Shown piece by piece: positions 46,401-55,647 of a stretch of DNA of 64,000 nucleotides (positions are counted from its first letter, which is position 1; each line of letters begins with the position of its first letter). The stretch spans positions 124,001 through 188,000 of the forward strand of contig NZ_JAPNUE010000001.1 in NCBI RefSeq assembly GCF_026626305.1, written 5' to 3'. Below the pieces are notes generated by a model that saw only the letters and a program-made list of their open reading frames with translations, ran no database searches and was not told the origin of the DNA. This DNA comes from Frigidibacter sp. RF13 (GTDB taxonomy: Bacteria > Pseudomonadota > Alphaproteobacteria > Rhodobacterales > Rhodobacteraceae). Both the position numbers and the translations under genes were made by a program.

Positions 46401-46964
46401 ATGTCCGACGATATCGACATTGACATCGACGACCTCAGCCGCCGGATGGACGGCGCTATTGCCGCCCTTCGCCACGAGTTTTCCTCGCTCCGCACTGGGC
46501 GGGCATCGGCCTCGATGGTGGAGCCGATCCACGTCGACGCCTATGGCCAGATGACGCCGATCAACCAGCTTGGCACGGTTAACGTGCCGGAGCCGCGCAT
46601 GGTCACGATCAATGTCTGGGACAAGGGCATGGTCGGCAAGGTCGAGAAGGCGATCCGCGAAAGCGGACTTGGCATCAATCCCCAACTCAACGGCACGATC
46701 ATCATGCTGCCGATCCCCGAGCTGAACGAAGAGCGCCGCCGCGAATTGACCAAAGTTGCGGCGCAATATGCCGAGCATGCGCGCGTCGCGGTCCGCAACG
46801 TGCGGCGCGACGGCATGGACCAGATCAAGAAGGCCAAGGGCGCGGGCATGCCCGAGGACGATCAGAAGATGTGGCACGACGAAGTGCAGGAGCTGACCGA
46901 CAAGGCCATCGCCACCGTCGACAAGACGCTGGAGGCCAAGCAGGCGGAGATCATGCAGGTCTGA
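46401..46964 (+). CDS. frr: Ribosome recycling factor
   Basis: Splits post-termination ribosomes together with EF-G. The 187 residues match the family length closely. They show [65 protein letters not shown] and a C-terminal helix. The ATG follows GGAAAGACCC. Followed 65 bp later by uppS. Confidence 0.96.
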   Translation: MSDDIDIDIDDLSRRMDGAIAALRHEFSSLRTGRASASMVEPIHVDAYGQMTPINQLGTVNVPEPRMVTINVWDKGMVGKVEKAIRESGLGINPQLNGTIIMLPIPELNEERRRELTKVAAQYAEHARVAVRNVRRDGMDQIKKAKGAGMPEDDQKMWHDEVQELTDKAIATVDKTLEAKQAEIMQV

Positions 46965-47029
46965 CCGTATCGGGCAGATCTGGCGGGGCAGAACGGGCAA
47001 GGCTGGGCAGAAGGGCACGCGCAGGCGGA

Positions 47030-47758
47030 ATGGCGGCCAAGGACATCACGACGCGCACGGCAAGCCACGTGGCCATCATCATGGATGGCAACGGCCGCTG
47101 GGCCACGAGCCGGGGCTGGCCACGCCTTGTGGGCCACCGGCGCGGTGCCAACAAGGTGCGCGCCATCGTGCGTGCCGCGCCCGGCCTTGGCATCAAGCAT
47201 CTCACCATCTTCGCCTTCTCGACCGAGAACTGGAAACGCTCGACCGAAGAGGTTCTGGGCCTGATGGCATTGTTTGCGCGCTATATCCGCAACGAGGCGG
47301 AAAAGCTGCGCGAGGCGGGTGTCCGGGTGCGGTTCATCGGCTCGCGCGACCGGCTCGATCCGGTGATCCAGGAACTGATGGCCGGGATCGAAGCCAAGAC
47401 CCGCGACTGCGATCGGCTGACGCTGACGGTCGCAATCAATTACGGTGGCCGGGACGAGATCGCGCGAGCGGCCAAAAAGCTGGCAGAGGATGTGGCGGCG
47501 GGGCGGCTGAAGCCGGAGGAAGCGGGCGAGGAGGCGCTGGCGGCGCGGCTCGATACCGCCGACATGCCCGATCCCGACCTGATCATCCGCACCTCGGGCG
47601 AGACGCGGACCTCGAACTTCCTTCTCTGGCAGTCGGCCTATGCCGAATATGAGTTCACCCCCACGCTCTGGCCCGATTTCACGCCCGAAGAGCTGGCGGC
47701 GATCATTGACCGCTTTTCCCGCCGCGAACGGCGCTTTGGCGGTGTCGTCAGCGCATGA
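47030..47758 (+). CDS. uppS: Undecaprenyl diphosphate synthase
   Basis: cis-Prenyltransferase that makes the C55 carrier lipid for peptidoglycan and O-antigen. The 242 residues start MAAKDITTRTASHVAIIMDGNGRWA, with the catalytic Asp19. They continue with GHRRGANKVR, FAFSTENWKRS, NYGGRDEI and RTSGETRTSNFLLWQSAYAE, all family signatures. Start ATG at 47030; the frame is open further upstream into frr without homology. The cdsA ATG overlaps its stop by 4 bp. Confidence 0.95.
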   Translation: MAAKDITTRTASHVAIIMDGNGRWATSRGWPRLVGHRRGANKVRAIVRAAPGLGIKHLTIFAFSTENWKRSTEEVLGLMALFARYIRNEAEKLREAGVRVRFIGSRDRLDPVIQELMAGIEAKTRDCDRLTLTVAINYGGRDEIARAAKKLAEDVAAGRLKPEEAGEEALAARLDTADMPDPDLIIRTSGETRTSNFLLWQSAYAEYEFTPTLWPDFTPEELAAIIDRFSRRERRFGGVVSA

Positions 47759-48549
47759 GCGAGCCCTCAAAATGGGCTGACCTGAAAGTCCGCGTCCTGT
47801 CTGGCCTGATCGTGTCGGCCGTTGGTCTGGCGGCGGTGGCCGCGGGCGGTTGGCCGCTCGCTTTGCTCGCTATCGCCGCGGCGGGCCTCGGCCTGTGGGA
47901 GCTGGCACGGTTGACCGCGTCCGACCGCCCCGTGCAGGCGCTGATCGTGGGGGCGGTTGCCGCATTGTCTATGGCGGTCATCCTCTTCGAACATGGGCCC
48001 TACTGGCTAGCGACGCTGGCGCTGCCGTCGCTTGTCGGCCTTGCCGTGCCCCGGAAGGACCGGATGGTCTACGCGGCCTACGGTTTCCTGATCATGCTGG
48101 CGGTCTATGCCTTCGTCGCCTTCCGCGAAGGCTACGGGCTTGCCTTCGCGGCCTGGCTGGTGCTGGTTGTCATTGCGTCCGACATTCTGGGCTATTTCGG
48201 TGGCCGAATGATCGGGGGTCCGAAATTCTGGCCGCGCGTTTCGCCGAAGAAGACCTGGTCGGGCACTGCCGCTGGCTGGTTCGGTGCCGCGCTCGTGGGT
48301 CTTGGCTTCGCGGCCTGGTTTAGCCATCCCTTGGTGCTCGTACCCTTCTCGGCGCTGACCGCTTTCGCTGCCCAGATGGGCGACATCGCCGAAAGCGCGA
48401 TCAAGCGGCGGGCGGGGGTGAAGGACTCGTCAAACCTCATCCCCGGGCATGGCGGGTTGCTCGACCGGTTCGATGCGCTGATCGGTGCTGCGGTCTTCGT
48501 GCTCGTCTGGGGCCTCCTGCGCCTGCCGGTGCCGGTCTTCGAGGGCTGA
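47755..48549 (+). CDS. cdsA: Phosphatidate cytidylyltransferase
   Basis: Makes CDP-diacylglycerol, the precursor of all phospholipids. An integral membrane enzyme of 264 residues with about seven hydrophobic helices. The signature is at the C-terminus: PKKTWSGTAAGW, then SAIKRRAGVKDSSNLIPGHGG-LLDRFD. The start overlaps uppS (ATGA), and dxr follows 3 bp after the stop. Confidence 0.95.
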   Translation: MSEPSKWADLKVRVLSGLIVSAVGLAAVAAGGWPLALLAIAAAGLGLWELARLTASDRPVQALIVGAVAALSMAVILFEHGPYWLATLALPSLVGLAVPRKDRMVYAAYGFLIMLAVYAFVAFREGYGLAFAAWLVLVVIASDILGYFGGRMIGGPKFWPRVSPKKTWSGTAAGWFGAALVGLGFAAWFSHPLVLVPFSALTAFAAQMGDIAESAIKRRAGVKDSSNLIPGHGGLLDRFDALIGAAVFVLVWGLLRLPVPVFEG

Positions 48550-48552
48550 GCG

Positions 48553-49734
48553 ATGCGGTCCGTCACGGTTTTTGGCGCCACGGGTTCGATTGGCGAAAGC
48601 ACCTTCGATCTTCTGATGCGGCAAGGGGGCAGGGCGGCCTACCGCACCCGTGCCCTGACCGGTGGGCGCAATGTCGCGCGTCTGGCCGAGCAGGCGCGCG
48701 CGCTTCAGGCCGAGATCGCGGTCACGGCCTATGACGAGTGCCTCTCCGATCTGCGCGAGGCGCTTGCCGGAAGCGGCATCGAGGCGGCGGCGGGCGCCGA
48801 GGCGCTGGCTGAGGCCGCCGACCGGCCTGCCGACTGGGTCATGTCAGGGATCGTCGGTGCGGCGGCGCTGGTGCCGGGGTTCCGGGCGCTGCAGCGGGGC
48901 GCGACACTGGCGCTCGCCAACAAGGAAAGCCTTGTCACAGCCGGGCCCCTGATCATGCAGACGGCGCGCGACAACGGCGCGCGCATCCTGCCGGTGGACA
49001 GCGAACATTCGGCGATCTTTCAGGCGCTTCTGTCGGAAGACATGCAGGCCGTGGAGCGGATCATCATCACCGCCTCGGGCGGTGCCTTCCGCGACTGGCC
49101 CATGGACCGGCTGGCAGAGGCGACGGTAGCCGAGGCCTCGACCCACCCCAACTGGGCGATGGGCCAGCGGATCACCATCGACAGTGCGTCGATGTTCAAC
49201 AAGGCGCTGGAACTGATCGAGACGCATGAGTTCTTCGGCATTGCGCCCGAGAAGATCGAGGTACTCGTCCATCCCGAAAGCCTTGTCCATGCACTTGTGG
49301 GGTTCCGCGACGGCGGCATGATCGGCCATCTGGGCGCGCCCGACATGCGCCACGCCATCGGCTATGCGCTGAACTGGCCCGACCGCGCCCATCTGCCGGT
49401 CGACCGGCTGGACCTTGCCGCCGTTGGCAGCCTGACCTTCCGCGCGCCCGATCCCGCTCGCTATCCGGCGCTGCGGCTGGCGCGCGAGGTGATGGAGACC
49501 GGCGGATTGGCAGGTGCCGCCTTCAATGCGGCGAAGGAAGTGGCGCTTGACGCTTTTATCTCGGGACGGATCGGCTTTCTCGACATGGCGGGTGTCGTCG
49601 AGACGGTGCTCGACCGGATGGTGGGGCAGGGAGCCCTTGGCAAAGGCGCTCTCAGCCTCGATATGATACTGGAAGGCGATCGCGAAGCGCGCCGCGTGGC
49701 GCGGGCGGTCGTCGAAAAGACCGGAAGGACATGA
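48553..49734 (+). CDS. dxr: 1-deoxy-D-xylulose 5-phosphate reductoisomerase
   Basis: NADPH-dependent step that commits DXP to the MEP isoprenoid pathway. The 393 residues include the NADPH loop VFGATGSIGEST, ALANKESLVTAG, VDSEHSAIFQALL (metal site), ITASGGAFRDWP, HPNWAMGQRITIDSASMFNKALELIE and FNAAKEVALDAF. Works upstream of the ispDF enzyme also encoded in this window. rseP starts 1 bp after its stop. Confidence 0.96.
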   Translation: MRSVTVFGATGSIGESTFDLLMRQGGRAAYRTRALTGGRNVARLAEQARALQAEIAVTAYDECLSDLREALAGSGIEAAAGAEALAEAADRPADWVMSGIVGAAALVPGFRALQRGATLALANKESLVTAGPLIMQTARDNGARILPVDSEHSAIFQALLSEDMQAVERIIITASGGAFRDWPMDRLAEATVAEASTHPNWAMGQRITIDSASMFNKALELIETHEFFGIAPEKIEVLVHPESLVHALVGFRDGGMIGHLGAPDMRHAIGYALNWPDRAHLPVDRLDLAAVGSLTFRAPDPARYPALRLAREVMETGGLAGAAFNAAKEVALDAFISGRIGFLDMAGVVETVLDRMVGQGALGKGALSLDMILEGDREARRVARAVVEKTGRT

Positions 49735-49735
49735 C

Positions 49736-51076
49736 GTGGACGCAGTCGGCCTGATCCCGAGCTTTGGCAATGTGGCGCTGAATGTCGTGGCCTTCATTGT
49801 CGCACTTTCGATCATCGTCGCCGTCCATGAATATGGCCACTACATCATCGGTCGCCTGACCGGCATCCATGCCGAGGTCTTTTCCATCGGCTTCGGCAAG
49901 GTGCTGTGGAGCCGGATGGACAAGCGCGGCACCCGCTGGCAGGTGGCGGCAATCCCGCTGGGCGGTTATGTGAAGTTTCTGGGCGATGCGAATGCTGCCT
50001 CGGCTGGGACCGATGGCGAGGTCGTCTCGAAACTGTCGGCCGAAGAGATGCGCCATACGATGCACGGCGCACCCCTTTGGGCGCGGGCTGCGACTGTGGC
50101 TGCGGGGCCTTTCTTCAATTTCGCGCTGACCATCCTTCTGGGGGCGGGGCTGCTTCTGGCGATGGGTATTCCCAAGGAACAGCCCGCCGTCGCGGTACTT
50201 TACGCGCTGCCCGGCGGTGTGGGTGGCCTGCTGCCGGGAGACGAGATTGTCGCCGTCGAGGGTACGGCGATTGCCGACTGGAAAGCGCTGAATGCCGCTG
50301 CCGATTCCGTGCCGCACGAGGCAACCCTGACCTACGAGGTCAAGCGCGACGGTTCCGTTGTGGCGGTTGACGGCCCCGCGCTCTATCCGCCACGTATTTC
50401 CAATGTGTCGCCGGGCACGGCCGCCGCCTCGGCGGGGCTGAAGCCCGGAGATGTGATCGAGACGATCAACGGGACGAAGATCAACACTTTCGATGAGATC
50501 GGGCCACGCGTCCGGGAAGGTGCAGGCGCCGCGATGACGCTTGGCGTCTGGCGCGAGGGGCAGCGCCTCGACATCACGCTTACACCCAAGATCACCGATA
50601 CGCCCAAGGAGGGCGGCGGGTTTGAGACGCGCTATCTGATCGGCATTGGGGGTGATTTCTTCTTTGGGCCTGCCACGCGCGCGGCGGGCCCCTGGGAGGC
50701 GGTGCAGAGCGCGGCAAGACAGGGCTGGTTCGTTGCCAAGACCTCGCTCTCGACGCTTGGCCATGTCGTGACCGGGGCGATTTCAAGCTGCAATGTCCGG
50801 GGTGCGATCACCATTGCCGAGACGTCGGCCCATGCGGTTTCGCTCGGCCCAGCGGATTTCATCTGGTACATCGCCGCTTTGTCGACGGCGATCGGGCTCA
50901 TCAATCTCTTTCCCGTACCAATGCTCGACGGCGGGCATCTGGTTTTTTACGCGTTCGAGGCGCTGACCGGGCGGCCGCTGCCGGAGCGGGTGTTGAATTT
51001 CGCGGTTTCGGTCGGGCTGGTGATTGTTCTCGGATTCATGATGTTCGGGCTCAGCAATGATCTTTTTTGCCCCTAA
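49736..51076 (+). CDS. rseP: Site-2 intramembrane zinc protease RseP
   Basis: Membrane metalloprotease that cuts anti-sigma factors and remnant signal peptides. The 446-residue protein has the zinc motif HEYGH at 31-35 in the first helix, GYVKFLGD after it, and two tandem PDZ-type domains (about 135-220 and 220-300, the second with NVSPGTAAASAGLKPGDVIETING). The C-terminal third-ligand motif is LFPVPMLDGGHL. It begins with GTG at 49736. Usual partner of bamA in this cluster. Confidence 0.94.
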   Translation: MDAVGLIPSFGNVALNVVAFIVALSIIVAVHEYGHYIIGRLTGIHAEVFSIGFGKVLWSRMDKRGTRWQVAAIPLGGYVKFLGDANAASAGTDGEVVSKLSAEEMRHTMHGAPLWARAATVAAGPFFNFALTILLGAGLLLAMGIPKEQPAVAVLYALPGGVGGLLPGDEIVAVEGTAIADWKALNAAADSVPHEATLTYEVKRDGSVVAVDGPALYPPRISNVSPGTAAASAGLKPGDVIETINGTKINTFDEIGPRVREGAGAAMTLGVWREGQRLDITLTPKITDTPKEGGGFETRYLIGIGGDFFFGPATRAAGPWEAVQSAARQGWFVAKTSLSTLGHVVTGAISSCNVRGAITIAETSAHAVSLGPADFIWYIAALSTAIGLINLFPVPMLDGGHLVFYAFEALTGRPLPERVLNFAVSVGLVIVLGFMMFGLSNDLFCP

Positions 51077-51160
51077 TCCCGGCCGGAGTCGTGATCTGGC
51101 CCCAATCCGGCCATAATCGGCCGATAGCATTTCGCCAAGACCGTCGTGGTGGAGGTGTCG

Positions 51161-51325
51161 ATGCAAGCGATCTCAAGGAGCTACAAAGGCCTGAACCTTA
51201 TCGTGGATCTGGTCGCAGACCGTCTGCTCGTACCGCTTGCGATCGGGATGAGCCTGCTTCTGGCAACCGGGATCATCTACCGGATCCTAAACGCTGAAGT
51301 TCCTCTCTCTCCCACCTTCTTCTGA
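51161..51325 (+). CDS. 54-residue membrane peptide between rseP and bamA, unknown
   Basis: Starts MQAISRSYKGLNLIVDLVAD. A hydrophobic helix follows at about 23-42 (LLVPLAIGMSLLLATGIIY), and it ends RILNAEVPLSPTFF. It has a strong Shine-Dalgarno GGAGG 5 nt before the ATG. It is in the same direction as rseP (84 bp after it) and ends 45 bp before a long terminator hairpin, which makes it the probable last gene of the pyrH-rseP transcript. No family recognised. Confidence 0.6.
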   Translation: MQAISRSYKGLNLIVDLVADRLLVPLAIGMSLLLATGIIYRILNAEVPLSPTFF

Positions 51326-51370
51326 CGGTCGGAACCGGCGCTTTCTCCTGGCCGGTTTCCGCTTCTGCAA

Positions 51371-51405
51371 AACGGCGCGGCACTCGTTCGGGTTGCCGCG
51401 CCGTT
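51371..51405 (+). terminator. Strong hairpin upstream of bamA
   Basis: AACGGCGCGGCA and TGCCGCGCCGTT form a 12-bp perfect stem with an 11-nt loop, followed by CCTTT. It separates the rseP group from bamA. Confidence 0.75.
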
Positions 51406-51408
51406 CCT

Positions 51409-51437
51409 TTGACAAGCCCCCCCAATCCCGCTAGTCA
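51409..51437 (+). promoter_or_regulatory. Candidate promoter of bamA-skp-lpx
   Basis: A perfect -35 hexamer TTGACA (51409-51414) begins 4 bp after the terminator stem. A weak -10 TAGTCA follows after a 17-bp spacer, 35 bp before the bamA ATG. Confidence 0.5.
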
Positions 51438-51471
51438 GGAACGGCAAAAAACGAATTCACCGGCGGGGAAA

Positions 51472-53760
51472 ATGATGAGACGTCAGGTCGGGCTTCTGAG
51501 CCGCACAGCCCTTTGCACCGTGCTTTTCCTGACCGCTGCGGGCCTGCCAGCCTCGGCGGCGAGCTACACGTTCTCCGATATCCGAATCGAGGGGAACGCG
51601 CTCATCGATCCGGCGACGATTCTTTCCTTCGCCGCCGTGCCGAAGGGGCAGTCGATCAGTGACGGCGCCCTGAACGACGTCGTCCAGCGCCTGAACGATT
51701 CCGGTCTTTTCGCCTCGGTCGATGTCGTCCCCTCAGGCGGGACGCTGATCATCCGGGTGGTCGAGAACCCGACGATCAACATCATCAATTTCGAAGGCAA
51801 CAAGAAGATCAAGGACGAGGACCTCGCCAAGGTCATCAAATCACAGTCGCGCCGGGTCTATTCGGCGGCGCAGGCCGAGGCCGACGCCCAGGCGCTGATC
51901 GAGGCCTATACCGAGAGCGGGCGGCTGGCCGCGCGGATCGAGCCGCGGGTGATCGACCGGGGCGACAACAAGGTCGATCTGGTCTTCGAGATTCGCGAAG
52001 GCAAGGTGACCGAAGTCGAGCGGCTTTCCTTCACCGGCAACCGCGCCTTTTCCGACCGCCGTCTGCGGCAGGTGCTGGAAACCAAACAGGCAGGCATCTT
52101 CCGCCAGATCATCCAGCGCGACACGTTCGTGGCCGACCGGGTTGATGTGGACAAGCAGCTTCTCGTCGATTTCTACCGCTCGCGCGGCTATATCGACGCT
52201 GCCGTCACCAGCGTCTCTTCGGAATTCTCGACCGAGCGTGACGGGTTCTTCCTCACTTTCGCGATCCGCGAGGGGCTGAAATATTCCTTCGACGACATCC
52301 GTGTGGTGAGCGAGGTCGAGGGCATCGATGCGACGGAGTTCGGCGATCTGGTGCGTCTCCGCAAGGGCGTGGCCTATTCGCCGACCGCGATCGACACGAC
52401 AATCACCCGGCTTGAGAATCTTGCCGTGAAGAAGGGGCTCGACTTTGTCTCGGTTGAGCCGCGCATTAGCCGCGACGAAGCCACCCAGACGCTGGACGTC
52501 ACCTTCGTTCTGACCAAGGGTCCGAAGGTGTTTGTCGAAAGGATCGATATCGAGGGCAATGCGACCACACTCGACAAGGTGGTGCGTCGGCAGTTCCGCA
52601 CGGTCGAAGGCGACCCCTTCAACCCGCGCGAGATCCGCCAGAGCGCGGAGCGGGTACGCGCGCTTGGCTATTTCAAGGATGCGCAGGTCAATGCGCGCGG
52701 CGGATCGTCCGAGGATCAGGTGATCGTCGACGTGAATGTCGAGGAGAAGCCGACCGGGTCGCTGAACTTCGGTGCCTCCTATTCGGTCAGCGATGGGCTT
52801 GGCTTCAATATTGGCCTGACCGAGGCGAACTTCCTCGGTCGCGGCCAGTATGTGAATGTGAAGATCGGCACGACCGCCGACCAGAAGGACAGCGGCATCA
52901 CCTTCATCGAGCCGAGCCTGCTGGACCGCGACTTGAAACTGAAACTCTCCGCCTGGTATCGGACGTCGGAAAACGCGAATTCGCGCTATTCGACCAAACG
53001 TCTGGGCTTCTCGCCGTCGCTTGAGTTCCCGCTGGCAGAGAGAACCAGGCTTGAGCTCAGCTACAAGATATCGAGCGATGAAATCTTTGATGTCGACACG
53101 AATTCCTCATCGATCCTGAAGGCGGAAGAGGCGCGCGGGTCCCAGATTACCAGTTCGATCGGCTATCAGTTCAGCTTCGACACGGAACGGTTCGAGACCG
53201 ATCCGACCTCGCGGCTTCTCCTGACGTTCGGGCAGGATTTCGCGGGCGTGGGTGGCGATATCGAGACGATCACGACCACGGGTCTGGCGAAATACCAGAA
53301 GAAGGTCTTCAACGAGGAAGTGACCCTGCGTGCCGAGTTCGAGGCGGGTGCGGTCGTTTCGCGCAGCGCAGATACCCGGCTTGTCGACCGGTTCACCGGC
53401 AACGGCAAGATCCGCGGCTTCGAATCGAACGGGATCGGCCCGCGCGATCTGAGCGTCACGAACCAAGACGCGCTCGGCGGCAACATGTTCGCGGCGCTGC
53501 GACTTGATGCCGAATTCCCGCTCGGCCTGCCCGAGGAATATGGCATCACCGGCGGTGTCTTTGCCGACATCGGCTCGGTCTGGGGGCTCGATAGCCCCGG
53601 TGGCGTGGATGATGCATTCCACGTCAGATCGTCGATCGGCGTGTCGATCCTATGGGATTCGACGCTCGGCCCGCTGCGTTTCAACTTCTCGAAGGCGATC
53701 CAGAAGGAAAGTTACGACAAAGAGCAGACCTTCGACTTCACCGTCTCGACGCAGTTCTGA
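51472..53760 (+). CDS. bamA: Outer-membrane protein assembly factor BamA
   Basis: Outer-membrane Omp85 protein that folds beta-barrel proteins. The 762-residue precursor starts MMRRQVGLLSRTALCTVLF, a signal peptide cleaved near SAA-SYTF. Five POTRA domains follow to about residue 420 (repeated pattern such as RIEGNALI, INFEGNKKIKD, LSFTGNRAFSD, IDIEGNATT). The 16-strand barrel contains VRGF-like GKIRGFESN near 645, and the chain ends TVSTQF with the C-terminal Phe used for recognition. GGGGAAA precedes the ATG; an earlier TTG in frame was rejected as lying in the promoter. Confidence 0.95.
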   Translation: MMRRQVGLLSRTALCTVLFLTAAGLPASAASYTFSDIRIEGNALIDPATILSFAAVPKGQSISDGALNDVVQRLNDSGLFASVDVVPSGGTLIIRVVENPTINIINFEGNKKIKDEDLAKVIKSQSRRVYSAAQAEADAQALIEAYTESGRLAARIEPRVIDRGDNKVDLVFEIREGKVTEVERLSFTGNRAFSDRRLRQVLETKQAGIFRQIIQRDTFVADRVDVDKQLLVDFYRSRGYIDAAVTSVSSEFSTERDGFFLTFAIREGLKYSFDDIRVVSEVEGIDATEFGDLVRLRKGVAYSPTAIDTTITRLENLAVKKGLDFVSVEPRISRDEATQTLDVTFVLTKGPKVFVERIDIEGNATTLDKVVRRQFRTVEGDPFNPREIRQSAERVRALGYFKDAQVNARGGSSEDQVIVDVNVEEKPTGSLNFGASYSVSDGLGFNIGLTEANFLGRGQYVNVKIGTTADQKDSGITFIEPSLLDRDLKLKLSAWYRTSENANSRYSTKRLGFSPSLEFPLAERTRLELSYKISSDEIFDVDTNSSSILKAEEARGSQITSSIGYQFSFDTERFETDPTSRLLLTFGQDFAGVGGDIETITTTGLAKYQKKVFNEEVTLRAEFEAGAVVSRSADTRLVDRFTGNGKIRGFESNGIGPRDLSVTNQDALGGNMFAALRLDAEFPLGLPEEYGITGGVFADIGSVWGLDSPGGVDDAFHVRSSIGVSILWDSTLGPLRFNFSKAIQKESYDKEQTFDFTVSTQF

Positions 53761-54311
53761 TGCGCGGTGCGCTCGCCGGTCTTGCGGGCGTTGCCCTCAT
53801 GGCGGGCGCCTTGCCCGCCAGCGCTCAGGAGGCCCCGGCGAAAAGCCCGGTGGTGACCGTCGATCAGGAACGGCTGTTCACGCAGTCTGCCTGGGGCAAG
53901 CGGGCGCTTGCGGAGATCGAAAAGGACTCGCGCGACCTGCAGGCTGAAAACCGTCGGATTGAGGCCGCGCTTACCGCCGAGGAAAAGGATCTGACCGATC
54001 GGCGGCCGACGCTACCGCCTGCCGACTTTCGCAAGCTGGCTGACGCGTTCGATGAGAAAGTGACGGGTATCCGCAAGGCGCAGGACGCCAAGCTGCGCGA
54101 TCTGAACGCACGGCACGACAGCGCCCGCAAGGCCTTTTTCGACGCGGTTCTGCCGGTCATGGGCAAGGTGATGGAGGCGCAGGGCGCCTTTGCGATCCTC
54201 GACAATCGCGCGGTCTTCATGTCAGTCCGCTCGATCGACATCACCGATGCGGTGATTGCGGCGGCGGATGCGGAACTGGGCGACGGCGCGGGCTCTGTTA
54301 CAGCGCCGTGA
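53760..54311 (+). CDS. skp: OmpH/Skp-family periplasmic chaperone
   Basis: Periplasmic holdase that carries unfolded outer-membrane proteins to Bam. The 183 residues start MRGALAGLAGVALMAGALPASA, a signal peptide. VVTVDQERLFTQSAWGKR is the Skp start, and long charged coiled-coil helices (about 45-125: EIEKDSRDLQAENRRIEAALTAEEKDL) form the tentacles. The ATG overlaps the bamA stop by one base (TGATG), which indicates coupling. Confidence 0.9.
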   Translation: MRGALAGLAGVALMAGALPASAQEAPAKSPVVTVDQERLFTQSAWGKRALAEIEKDSRDLQAENRRIEAALTAEEKDLTDRRPTLPPADFRKLADAFDEKVTGIRKAQDAKLRDLNARHDSARKAFFDAVLPVMGKVMEAQGAFAILDNRAVFMSVRSIDITDAVIAAADAELGDGAGSVTAP

Positions 54312-54387
54312 GGCGCGTATGCTTGCCAGCCTCTCGCCATGTTGTTAGCAAGGCCCAAAGTGGCACACTGCCCGGGGGACGATTTTC

Positions 54388-54846
54388 ATGACCAGCACCA
54401 CTGTAACCGAGGCGGATATCCATCTGATCCAGCGGATCATTCCGCATCGCTATCCGTTCCTTCTGATCGACAAGGTCAAGGATATCGTCCCGAACGTCAG
54501 CTGCGTCGGCATCAAGAACGTCACCTTCAACGAACCGCATTTCCAGGGCCATTTCCCCGCAAAGCCGATCATGCCCGGCGTCACGATCATCGAGGCGATG
54601 GCGCAGGCCGCCGCCGTTCTGGTCGGCATCTCGATGGATGTTGTCGGTCGCGACCTTCTGACCTATTTCCTGTCGATCGACGCCTGCAAGTTCCGCCGCA
54701 TGGTGGTGCCCGGTGACGTCCTGGAGCTGCACATGACAGTGAAGCGCGGAGGCGGCAAGATCTGGAAGTTCCACGGTCAGGGCATGGTCGACGGCCAGAT
54801 CGCCGCCGAGGCGGATATCGCCGCAATGATGGATCTTCGGGACTGA
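54388..54846 (+). CDS. fabZ: 3-hydroxyacyl-ACP dehydratase FabZ
   Basis: Dehydratase of fatty-acid elongation. The 152 residues have a hot-dog fold with [31 protein letters not shown] (catalytic His) and [10 protein letters not shown] (catalytic Glu). It shares precursors with lipid A synthesis, matching its place before lpxA. lpxA starts 6 bp after its stop. Confidence 0.96.
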   Translation: MTSTTVTEADIHLIQRIIPHRYPFLLIDKVKDIVPNVSCVGIKNVTFNEPHFQGHFPAKPIMPGVTIIEAMAQAAAVLVGISMDVVGRDLLTYFLSIDACKFRRMVVPGDVLELHMTVKRGGGKIWKFHGQGMVDGQIAAEADIAAMMDLRD

Positions 54847-54852
54847 CCTTTC

Positions 54853-55647
54853 ATGGCTATTGACCCCAGAGCCATCGTCCATCCTTCGGCGGTCATCGCC
54901 CCGGAGGCCGGGATCGGCCCGGACTGTCGCATCGGTCCCTTTTGCGTCATCGGGCCAGAGGTGACGCTCGGGCCGGGGGTAGAGCTGAAATCCCATGTGG
55001 TGATCGATGGGCAGACCGAAATCGGTGAGGGCACGGTTGTCTATCCGTTCGCCTCGCTCGGCCATGCGCCGCAGGATCTGAAGTTCCGGGGCGAACATAC
55101 ACGCCTTGTCATCGGCGCCCGCAACCGTATCCGCGAAGGGGTGACGATGAACCCCGGCACAGACGGCGGCGGCGGCGTGACGCGGATCGGCGATGACGGG
55201 CTGTTCATGGCAAACTCCCATGTCGCCCATGATTGCCGTATCGGCGACCGGGTGATCCTCGTGAACAATGTCGCCATCGCCGGCCATTGCGTGCTGGAAG
55301 ATGACGTGATCGTGGGCGGCCTTTCCGGCGTTCATCAGTTCGTCCGCATCGGGCGCGGCGCGATGATCGGCGCGGTCACGATGGTGACAGCCGACGTGAT
55401 CCCGCACGGTCTGGTGCAGGGGCCGCGCGGTGTCTTGGACGGGCTGAACCTTGTCGGCCTGAAACGGCGCGGCGCGGGCAAAGCCGACATCCTCGCCCTG
55501 CGCGACCTTCTGGGCGATCTCGGGCATGGCTCCTTCCGCGACAGCGCGCGCGAGCGGGCGAACGAGGGCACCGACAATGAATATGTCCGGGAAGTGCTGA
55601 ACTTCATCCTCGGCCCGTCGGACCGTTCCTTCCTCGCGCCCAGATGA
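54853..55647 (+). CDS. lpxA: UDP-N-acetylglucosamine acyltransferase LpxA
   Basis: First enzyme of lipid A synthesis. The 264 residues form a left-handed beta-helix of hexapeptide repeats (VIAPEAGIGPDCRIGPFCVIGPEV and onward). The catalytic His lies in MANSHVAHDC near residue 125, and a helical C-terminal domain follows. The length fits the family. The lpxI start overlaps its stop by 4 bp. Confidence 0.95.
   Translation: MAIDPRAIVHPSAVIAPEAGIGPDCRIGPFCVIGPEVTLGPGVELKSHVVIDGQTEIGEGTVVYPFASLGHAPQDLKFRGEHTRLVIGARNRIREGVTMNPGTDGGGGVTRIGDDGLFMANSHVAHDCRIGDRVILVNNVAIAGHCVLEDDVIVGGLSGVHQFVRIGRGAMIGAVTMVTADVIPHGLVQGPRGVLDGLNLVGLKRRGAGKADILALRDLLGDLGHGSFRDSARERANEGTDNEYVREVLNFILGPSDRSFLAPR

Noticed and set aside
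45353..46495. In-frame 5' extension of miaA
   Set aside because: The extension runs antisense through pyrH and into frr. MiaA homology starts at the ATG at 45352.
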